This document shows positions 58,090-64,000 of a stretch of DNA of 64,000 bases, in pieces. A program made the translations under genes and the position numbers. The notes under the pieces are model-generated. The model was not told where the DNA came from and made no database searches. It saw nothing but the letters and a program-made list of their open reading frames with translations. Numbering within the stretch: position 1 is the stretch's first letter; every line of letters starts with the position of its first letter. Origin of the DNA: Pectobacterium parmentieri (GTDB taxonomy: Bacteria; Pseudomonadota; Gammaproteobacteria; Enterobacterales; Enterobacteriaceae); assembly GCF_001742145.1 (NCBI RefSeq), contig NZ_CP015749.1, positions 2,728,001 to 2,792,000 on the forward strand. The letters run 5' to 3'.

Positions 58090-59172
58090 ATGAGTACAAC
58101 CACTGAACCGGGTATCCGTAATACTGCCACGGATGCCAACACCATTATGGACAACTATCGCGGCATTATTCGACGCCGTGTGGGTGTTATGGCGATACTG
58201 CTGTTGATCATCATCGGCTCGTTGTTGCTGGATTTCACGATGGGGCCTTCGGGGCTAACGCTTGATGTGCTCTGGAACACGCTGACCGATCCAGCCAGCG
58301 CCGATGCAGGCACACGCGTGATCGTCTGGGATATTCGTCTGCCCTATGCGCTGATGGCTATCATCGTCGGGCTAGCGCTCGGCCTGGCTGGCGCAGAAAT
58401 GCAGACGATCCTGAACAACCCGTTGGCCAGCCCGTTTACGCTTGGCGTTTCCTCCGCCGCCGCATTCGGCGCGGCGTTGGCTATCGTGCTAGGCATCGGT
58501 ATCCCCGGCATTCCGGCTCAGTGGTTTATTTCTGCAAACGCCTTTATCTTTGCTCTGCTGGCAGCGTTGCTGCTTGATGGCATTACGCGCTGGACGCAGG
58601 TCGCCACCTCCGGCGTGGTGCTGTTCGGTATCGCGTTGGTGTTCACTTTCAATGCGCTGGTTTCCATGCTCCAGTTCATCGCTAACGAAGACACGTTGCA
58701 AGGTCTAGTGTTCTGGACCATGGGCAGTCTGGCTCGCGCCTCGTGGGAAAAGCTGGGCATCCTGCTGCTGGTACTGGTCATCGTTATGCCCATTTCGCTA
58801 ATGAGTTCGTGGAAATTGACTGCACTGCGGTTGGGTGAAGATCGTGCTGTCAGCTTCGGTATTAACGTGCGCCGCTTGCGTCTGGCAACGCTGCTGCGTA
58901 TTAGTATTTTATCCGCTATTTCAGTCGCGTTTGTTGGCCCCATCGGCTTTATCGGTCTGGTTGCTCCGCATATCGCACGTATGATTTTCGGTGAAGATCA
59001 CCGTTTCTATTTGCCTGCCAGTGCATTAACGGGTGCGCTGGTGCTATCGATGGCGTCTGTTGCCTCGAAAAACCTGATTCCCGGCGTCATTATTCCGGTC
59101 GGTATCGTCACCTCACTGGTTGGCGTACCTTTCTTCCTGAGTATTATTTTGCGCCACAGAGGGAACGTATGA
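58090..59172 (+). CDS. FecCD-family iron ABC transporter permease
   Basis: A 360-residue inner-membrane permease of the BtuC/FecCD type with about ten TM segments. Family motifs are VWDIRLPYALMAIIVGLALG, LAGAEMQTILNNPLASPFTL (near 105) and VAFVGPIGFIGLVAPHIARM (near 280), the latter contacting the ATPase. It starts 6 bases after the binding-protein stop and its stop overlaps the ATPase start (ATGA, 59169-59172). Only one permease gene is present, so it would act as a homodimer. Confidence 0.94.
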   Translation: MSTTTEPGIRNTATDANTIMDNYRGIIRRRVGVMAILLLIIIGSLLLDFTMGPSGLTLDVLWNTLTDPASADAGTRVIVWDIRLPYALMAIIVGLALGLAGAEMQTILNNPLASPFTLGVSSAAAFGAALAIVLGIGIPGIPAQWFISANAFIFALLAALLLDGITRWTQVATSGVVLFGIALVFTFNALVSMLQFIANEDTLQGLVFWTMGSLARASWEKLGILLLVLVIVMPISLMSSWKLTALRLGEDRAVSFGINVRRLRLATLLRISILSAISVAFVGPIGFIGLVAPHIARMIFGEDHRFYLPASALTGALVLSMASVASKNLIPGVIIPVGIVTSLVGVPFFLSIILRHRGNV

Positions 59173-59969
59173 GTCAGCAAACCCCATCTGGATTACGACT
59201 TTCCCATTTTCGTGCGGGTTATCCCAAGCGTCAGGTGATTCGCGATCTCTCCGTACCACAACTGCCACGCGGAAAAATCACCGTTCTACTCGGCCCCAAC
59301 GGTAGCGGAAAATCCACCCTGCTGCGTGCCATGGCAGGTCTGAATCCTTCCGAAGGCGAACTGTGGCTGGATGACACTAACCTGATGACATTGCCGTTCG
59401 CTCAGCGGGCGGAAAAGGTCGTTTATCTGCCGCAATCCTTGCCCGCAGGCGTTCACCTGCACGTGCTGGAATCCATTATCGTCGCACAGCGCGCCTCCGG
59501 CGGCATGCATAACGCCGAAAAGCAGGATGAAGTCATGACCCTGCTGCGTCAGTTGGGCATCGAGCATCTGGCGTTAAGCTATCTCGATCAACTCTCTGGC
59601 GGACAGAAGCAGTTGGTTGGGCTAGCGCAGTCGCTGATCCGCCAACCCTCGCTGCTCTTGCTGGACGAACCGCTCAGCGCGCTGGATCTGAATTATCAAT
59701 TCCACGTAATGGATTTGGTGCGCAAGGAAACGCGTAAACGCAACATCATCACCGTCGTAGTGGTGCATGACATCAATATCGCGCTGCGTCATGGCGACCA
59801 CGTGTTGATGCTGCAAAATGGTAACTTGATTGCTGATGGCGCGCCTGCGGAAGTGATTAGTCCCGAAAGCCTGTCAGCAGTCTATGGCGTACGCGGACGT
59901 ATTGAACGCTGTTCACAGGGCGTACCACAGGTGATTATCGACGGACTGGTCAGCGAACCGACCATCTAA
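59169..59969 (+). CDS. Iron-complex ABC transporter ATP-binding protein
   Basis: A 266-residue FecE/BtuD-type ATPase. Walker A GPNGSGKSTLLRAM (near 42), signature LSGGQKQLVGLAQ (near 138), Walker B LLLLDEPLSALD (near 158) and switch His in VVVHDINIALRHGD (near 195). It is the third gene of the binding protein-permease-ATPase operon and energises import across the inner membrane. Confidence 0.95.
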   Translation: MSQQTPSGLRLSHFRAGYPKRQVIRDLSVPQLPRGKITVLLGPNGSGKSTLLRAMAGLNPSEGELWLDDTNLMTLPFAQRAEKVVYLPQSLPAGVHLHVLESIIVAQRASGGMHNAEKQDEVMTLLRQLGIEHLALSYLDQLSGGQKQLVGLAQSLIRQPSLLLLDEPLSALDLNYQFHVMDLVRKETRKRNIITVVVVHDINIALRHGDHVLMLQNGNLIADGAPAEVISPESLSAVYGVRGRIERCSQGVPQVIIDGLVSEPTI

Positions 59970-59989
59970 ATGATAAGCCATTCGAATAA

Positions 59990-60015
59990 CCTCCGGTAAG
60001 CAAGTGCCCCGGAGG
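59990..60015. terminator. Hairpin after the iron ABC operon
   Basis: CCTCCGG / CCGGAGG stem lies between convergent genes; no clear T run. Confidence 0.4.
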
Positions 60016-60025
60016 CATAATACTG

Positions 60026-60349
60026 CTAGTCTAAACGCTCAGTTCCCAACATATCGCGCATGTTCGTCAACATGTTCTCAAACAAACGTAATGCCAAACC
60101 AACACTGTTTACATTGTAATACAGCGCCGCGTCATGATGTTTCAAGTAATGCTCAAACTCTGGTTTACCGATCAATTTATAAATTTCAGTAAAACGCAAA
60201 ATCAGATGACGACAATTGTTGAGATACAGATCAAGCGTGCGGTAATCGCTGTTCATTAGTTGAGTCAGTAGCGTCGTCATGTGTTCGAATTCCGCCAACA
60301 AAGACGCATAATCTCCCAAATTTTCAGCGCTGTGCTCGGTCGATTTCAT
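60026..60349 (-). CDS. Small helical protein of unknown function linked to a chemoreceptor gene
   Basis: A 107-residue soluble protein predicted to be all-helical (YASLLAEFEHMTTLLTQLMN, YLNNCRHLILRFTEIYKLIG, LALRLFENMLTNMRDML). There is no signal peptide or TM segment. AAAGGAGATGACAGT immediately precedes the ATG at 60349, which fixes the start; the upstream frame to 60385 is not needed. It follows the MCP gene by 87 bases on the same strand and is probably cotranscribed from the sigma-28 promoter. I do not recognise the family. A role in chemotaxis is inferred only from position. Confidence 0.65.
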   Translation of the reverse strand: MKSTEHSAENLGDYASLLAEFEHMTTLLTQLMNSDYRTLDLYLNNCRHLILRFTEIYKLIGKPEFEHYLKHHDAALYYNVNSVGLALRLFENMLTNMRDMLGTERLD

Positions 60350-60436
60350 ACTGTCATCTCCCTTTATCCTTTTGCCATCCGGCATAGGATTCTATGGCCG
60401 CGTACAGCCTTACGGCACAACACGCGGCTCGATAGA

Positions 60437-62104
60437 TTAGAAACGCTGCCAATCTCCTTCATCCTGAGCAGCAGCGCTTTTTTTCTTCGCGGGGGCGAGA
60501 CGAGGTACAGATAGGCCAGACGGTACAGAGGCAAGAGCGGGGGTCAGCGCCGCTGGAGTCATTTGCCCCACAATAAACTGCCCGACCAGTTGGCTCAATG
60601 TGCTTGCCTGTTCCTGCAATGACTGCGAGGCGGCGGACGCTTCCTCGACCAATGAAGCATTTTGCTGGGTCACATCATCCATCTGGTTAACGGCCTGATG
60701 CACCTGACTGATACCCTGACTTTGCTCTTCCGTCGCCGCAGCGATTTCGTTCACCAAATCCGTCACCTGTTGGATCGCGTCTTTCATCGCCGCCATGTTT
60801 TTCCCCACATCGCTGGCTTGTTCAACCCCTGCCGATACTAGCGAGTTTGACGCACCGATCAGATCCTTGATCTCGCGGGCGGCCGTAGACGAACGCTGTG
60901 CCAGCGTGCGCACTTCTCCCGCCACCACCGCAAAACCGCGCCCTTGCTCACCCGCACGCGCGGCTTCTACCGCCGCATTCAGGGCAAGGATGTTGGTCTG
61001 AAACGCAATCCCTTCAATGAGCGCAATGATGTCGGTAATCTTGCCTGAGCTAGTACGAATATGTTCCATCGTACTCAGCATCGTACTAACTGAATCGGCA
61101 CTATTGACAGAAATCCGGCTGGCATTGCCCGCCAACAGGCTGGCCTGCTGCGTGTTTTCCGCATTCTGGCGTACCGTTTCGCTGATTTCCGTCATACTGG
61201 CAGCGGTTTGTTCCAGCGAAGCCGCCTGTTCCTCAGTACGCGCTGACAGATCCTCATTACCTGCTGCAATCTGCGTTGCCGCACTGCTTACCGACTGCGA
61301 TGAAGCATTCACCGAAGCCAGCGCCGCGGAAACACGATGCATCAGGCTATTAAAAGCGCGGGCAGTATTCCCAACCTCATCCTTGCGCCGATCGTCAGCC
61401 TGAATGGTCAGATCAAGATGATTGCTGACGTCTTCCATCGTTTGATTCATATTGTTCAAACTCTTTCTAATGCCCAGGATGGTTCTCACAGCAAAAAAAC
61501 CAATCAGCAGTACAACCAATAGCGTGCCTGACAACAGGCCAAACCACGTTTGATCATAAACTTGCTTATTCACCTGGCGCAGATCGTCGCCCATTTTAAC
61601 ATTAAGATCGAATTGCTTACGATAATTGGCGAGGAGGTCACGGACCGCTTTCCCTGGGCCATCCATTCCCTGAAGCAGGCCAAGAGCGATATCGTTTTGA
61701 TTCGCTTTTGACGCATTAATAAAAACAGGTAGCGATGCCTGTAATTTTTGGGTCTGGTCAATTGCCGTATTAGTTAGTTGCCGATCCGCCTCGCTGGAAG
61801 CGTCATTTATCAGGTAATACTCATTGAGTTTCTTTATTTCCTCAATGGTTCTATTAATGTCCTGCTCGATCGCCGGCAGCTTACGATCGTCATCCGTAGT
61901 CTGATGACGATACAAAAAAAGCACCAGTGAATTACTTTTATCCACCAAGCTATTCAAATCCTTGATACTTGGAATAGCGTTATCCTGAACGTATTCAAAA
62001 CGAGACTGGAACCCTGATAATAGTGATAAAGTGACAATAACCAATGCGATAAGTGCTAGCGACATTAACGAAAACGTCAACAGCAGGCGTTGCGTGATAT
62101 TCAT
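60437..62104 (-). CDS. Methyl-accepting chemotaxis protein
   Basis: A 555-residue inner-membrane chemoreceptor. TM1 at about 7-29; periplasmic four-helix-bundle (4HB_MCP) domain about 30-185; TM2 about 187-208 ([18 protein letters not shown]); HAMP about 210-265; signalling domain with the hairpin tip [20 protein letters not shown] and [20 protein letters not shown] near 380. The C-terminus GDWQRF resembles the NWETF CheR/CheB docking pentapeptide, so it may be a high-abundance type receptor. The ligand is unknown. The ATG at 62104 is chosen for the GGAG seven bases upstream. Confidence 0.94.
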   Translation of the reverse strand: MNITQRLLLTFSLMSLALIALVIVTLSLLSGFQSRFEYVQDNAIPSIKDLNSLVDKSNSLVLFLYRHQTTDDDRKLPAIEQDINRTIEEIKKLNEYYLINDASSEADRQLTNTAIDQTQKLQASLPVFINASKANQNDIALGLLQGMDGPGKAVRDLLANYRKQFDLNVKMGDDLRQVNKQVYDQTWFGLLSGTLLVVLLIGFFAVRTILGIRKSLNNMNQTMEDVSNHLDLTIQADDRRKDEVGNTARAFNSLMHRVSAALASVNASSQSVSSAATQIAAGNEDLSARTEEQAASLEQTAASMTEISETVRQNAENTQQASLLAGNASRISVNSADSVSTMLSTMEHIRTSSGKITDIIALIEGIAFQTNILALNAAVEAARAGEQGRGFAVVAGEVRTLAQRSSTAAREIKDLIGASNSLVSAGVEQASDVGKNMAAMKDAIQQVTDLVNEIAAATEEQSQGISQVHQAVNQMDDVTQQNASLVEEASAASQSLQEQASTLSQLVGQFIVGQMTPAALTPALASVPSGLSVPRLAPAKKKSAAAQDEGDWQRF

Positions 62105-62224
62105 AAACCGCTCCATTTTAAATTTTTATACTGCATATTTTCCTGATTCGGGTATGTCGCATCGGCAACATCCCGTTCTTGCATGCCATTGAGTGAAGAT
62201 CGGGCATTCTTTTACCACGCTCAG

Positions 62225-62251
62225 TTATCGACACATCAGCAAGCAGTTTTA
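62225..62251 (-). promoter_or_regulatory. Sigma-28 (FliA) promoter of the chemoreceptor gene
   Basis: On the minus strand TAAA, a 15-base spacer and GTCGATAA match the flagellar consensus TAAA-N15-GCCGATAA with one mismatch, about 120 bases before the MCP start. Confidence 0.75.
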
Positions 62252-62463
62252 TATGTTCGATCGCCAAAACCACTCAATAATCTCAAATCAATACAAAAAA
62301 ACTATCAAAACAAGATAATCGATCGTCAAAAACATCTGACGATCCGTGATGACATAAATTGATAGGGAAACGTTTGCTTTACTCTTCGCAAAGCAAAGAA
62401 TTCAGTGACATAAACATCGCCAACGCTGTTGTCGATGGGCACCGGAATCGGTGAGAAAGGTAT
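62252..62463. other. Intergenic region upstream of the chemoreceptor promoter
   Basis: No gene was found. GATCGTCA (62321-62328) and TGACGATC (62337-62344) form a perfect 8-base stem, either a regulator site or a hairpin. The rest is AT-rich. Confidence 0.4.
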
Positions 62464-62502
62464 AAAAAAAGCACTGACCAATAAGGTTCAGTGCTTTTTT
62501 AT
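62464..62502 (-). terminator. Terminator after the second binding-protein gene
   Basis: AAAAAAGCACTGA / TCAGTGCTTTTTT stem with T runs on both sides, 24 bases after the stop at 62526. It is T-flanked on both strands. Confidence 0.9.
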
Positions 62503-62525
62503 CTCTGGTTTACTGTCTGATAGCG

Positions 62526-63653
62526 TTATTTCTTCGCTGGCAGCGTAACCCAATAGCCTGGCTGATACGGCAGAGGCAGGAACTTCTCATGGAAGGTACG
62601 GAATGTTGCATCAGGATCGAGGTCTTTAAACAGTTCAGGGTGCATCCATTTCGCTAATACCTGAATCGCTACAAACTGATACGGACTGTCATAGAACTGA
62701 TGCCAGATTGCATGAGCATTGCCATCGGTTGCTACCGGCAGCGTTTTAAATGCTGAGCGTTCCATCAGTTTTTGCAAACGTTGCAGCGCTTCCTTCTGGT
62801 CGGCTCCCGGTCCGACGCCAACCCAGCCGTTTGCTGTGTTGTAGTTTTTCCAGTTAGCGCCCGTTACTACCACGACATCAGGACGAGAGCTGATAATCTG
62901 CTCAGGGTTCAGCGTACCAAATGTGCCGGGAATGATGTTCTTGGCAATGTTATCACCGCCAGCAGCCTCAACCATACGGCCAAAGTTCTCATCACCGAAT
63001 GACATACAGCACTCTTCATCATAGCCACCCGCGCGGTCGATCATCACTTTAGGACGCGGGCCCTGATAGTTTTTCAACCGATCGGTAACGATTTCAATCT
63101 GCTCACGACGGAATTTAATAATCTCTTCTGCACGCTGGGGCTTGCCCACCAGTTGGCCCATGATATGAATGCTTTTCTCCGCGTTCTCAAACGGCTTTTC
63201 GCGGAAATCGATAAACACCACTGGAATACCCAGCGAACTGAGTTTTTCAATCAACTTACCTTCATCCGTCGCCGCTTTTGACTCCAGATTCATCAACACC
63301 AAATCCGGTTTCAGCGTCAACGCCTGCTCGACGTTGAAAGTACCGTCTTTCGCCCCGCCAAAGGTCGGCAGCTTTGTAATTTCCGGGTATTTCTTTTCAT
63401 AAGCCAGATAGCCGTCGTAATCGGCTTTTGGCAGATCGTCACGCCAGCCAACCACACGTTGGAACGGCGACTCGGTATCAAAGGCGGCCAGCAGATAAAT
63501 TTGTCGACCTTCCCCTAAAATAATCCGCTTCACTTCGGATTTGATTTCTACCTTCCTGCCACTAACGTCTTCAATAACAATCGGGTTAGCGCTGGCAGCA
63601 ACGCTCGCACTCAGCCCCAAGAGCATAACGACTGAGAACAGCCATTTTTTCAT
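62526..63653 (-). CDS. Periplasmic iron-complex-type substrate-binding protein (orphan)
   Basis: A 375-residue TroA/BtuF-type binding protein with a signal peptide (1-22, LFSVVMLLGLSASVAASA). It has PIVIEDVSGRKVEI, RIILGEGRQIYLLAAF and LKPDLVLMNLESKA, collinear with the binding protein at 56965, and a vicinal cysteine pair in DEECCMSFGD near 218. A Fur box precedes it. No permease or ATPase gene lies to its left, and the gene to its right encodes a nickel/cobalt-exporter-like protein, so its transporter partner may be the operon at 57-60 kb or lie outside the window. Confidence 0.9.
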   Translation of the reverse strand: MKKWLFSVVMLLGLSASVAASANPIVIEDVSGRKVEIKSEVKRIILGEGRQIYLLAAFDTESPFQRVVGWRDDLPKADYDGYLAYEKKYPEITKLPTFGGAKDGTFNVEQALTLKPDLVLMNLESKAATDEGKLIEKLSSLGIPVVFIDFREKPFENAEKSIHIMGQLVGKPQRAEEIIKFRREQIEIVTDRLKNYQGPRPKVMIDRAGGYDEECCMSFGDENFGRMVEAAGGDNIAKNIIPGTFGTLNPEQIISSRPDVVVVTGANWKNYNTANGWVGVGPGADQKEALQRLQKLMERSAFKTLPVATDGNAHAIWHQFYDSPYQFVAIQVLAKWMHPELFKDLDPDATFRTFHEKFLPLPYQPGYWVTLPAKK

Positions 63654-63682
63654 TCTTATTCCCTTCTACGATTATGGTTATA

Positions 63683-63701
63683 AATGATAATAGTTATCAT
63701 T
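63683..63701. promoter_or_regulatory. Fur box ahead of the orphan binding protein
   Basis: AATGATAATAGTTATCATT is a perfect 19-base palindrome around a central base, a very good match to the 19-bp Fur consensus, 30 bases upstream of the start. Confidence 0.88.
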
Positions 63702-63772
63702 AATGAAATAATATCCCGCCGTGATTATCGGAGGCAATGGGTTTTTTAACGCGAGGTTAATAAAAAGTGAAA

Positions 63773-64000
63773 TCAGCCGGAGAATGGCCGAATACCGCCC
63801 ATCATCGCGGGCTGTGCGCTGAGATAAAGCAGGATGCCGGAGCCAACTAAAATCAGCCCGCCAGCAAAAGCCAAAAGAGAAAAAGTCGTACGCTGCCACA
63901 CGGGCGATGCGCGGTTCGCACCTAAGCGCTCAACAGCACGACGGCAGTAAAAAACCAACACGGCCAGTGCCGAGATAGTGATCGCCGTTCCGGCAGCCAT
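63773..64000 (-). CDS. Nickel/cobalt exporter-like membrane protein, C-terminal end (runs off window)
   Basis: The last 75 or so residues of a membrane protein read toward the left edge of the frame: GTAITISALAVLVFYCRRAV, then FSLLAFAGGLILVGSGILLY and the tail GGIRPFSG. Two hydrophobic helices separated by a basic loop resemble the C-terminal end of NicO/RcnA-type nickel/cobalt efflux proteins. The N-terminal part lies outside the window, so the assignment is tentative. The gene ends 72 bases before the Fur box of the binding-protein gene and might be cotranscribed with it or end there. Confidence 0.5.
   Translation of the reverse strand: MAAGTAITISALAVLVFYCRRAVERLGANRASPVWQRTTFSLLAFAGGLILVGSGILLYLSAQPAMMGGIRPFSG

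Noticed and set aside
62321..62344. GATCGTCA/TGACGATC hairpin as a terminator
   Set aside because: No gene ends just before it and there is no T run, so it is listed only as an unexplained inverted repeat upstream of the MCP promoter.
1..64000. CRISPR array, tRNA/rRNA genes or integrase with attachment sites
   Set aside because: No regularly spaced repeats, no tRNA-like cloverleaf and no intact integrase were recognised by eye.

Overview
The window reads as chromosomal DNA of a soft-rot enterobacterium, most likely Pectobacterium. The pointers are a Prt1-type M4 metalloprotease with an overlapping inhibitor-like gene, a penicillin V acylase-like enzyme, a Pectobacterium-style palindromic repeat beside ndk, and the enterobacterial gene order guaAB-xseA / yfgJ-der-bamB-yfgM-hisS-ispG-rodZ-pilW-rlmN-ndk / sseA-sseB-pepB / isc-hsc / trmJ-suhB. 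No rRNA, tRNA, CRISPR array or prophage was seen.

Layout. Bases 1-750 hold the 5' part of thiM under a TPP riboswitch (minus strand). Bases 905-9120 form an AT-rich accessory segment between two ~80-bp imperfect direct repeats. It contains an IS110-type transposase remnant, an orphan nuclease-toxin/immunity-like pair, a LysR regulator, a catabolic-looking operon (LeuC/LeuD-type dehydratase, FAA-family enzyme, 2-hydroxycarboxylate transporter), and fragments of a TSUP permease and an IS5-type transposase. Bases 9.2-26.3 kb are a mosaic of single genes and decayed ones: the aldehyde reductase Ahr, a frameshifted small gene, a GGDEF protein, AdhP, a PNPOx-like protein, a DUF1266-like protein, a TSUP permease, a DUF3750 protein, a SnoaL-like protein, a GNAT, the acylase, an azoR/araC deletion scar, a Sel1 protein, and a TetR-controlled oxidoreductase/aldo-keto reductase pair with two clear operators.

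From 26.5 to 56.8 kb the sequence is core housekeeping: a RIO kinase, GMP synthesis (guaB, guaA), exonuclease VII, Prt1 and its emfourin-like partner, the der/bamB/hisS/ispG/rodZ block (ribosome GTPase, outer membrane assembly, histidyl-tRNA, isoprenoids, cell shape), rlmN and ndk, sulfurtransferase SseA, and the complete iscRSUA-hscBA-fdx-iscX iron-sulfur operon with two IscR boxes in front, then trmJ and suhB.

Bases 56.8-64 kb are iron- and motility-related. A Fur-box-preceded binding protein/FecCD permease/ATPase operon is followed by a methyl-accepting chemotaxis protein with a sigma-28 promoter and a small helical partner gene. A second, paralogous binding protein has its own Fur box, and the C-terminal end of a nickel/cobalt-exporter-like membrane protein runs off the window.

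The least explained items are the orphan toxin/immunity pair, the hydroxy-acid operon of unknown substrate, the chemoreceptor-linked small protein, and the paired vicinal-cysteine binding proteins. I saw nothing I would confidently call a wholly new system.
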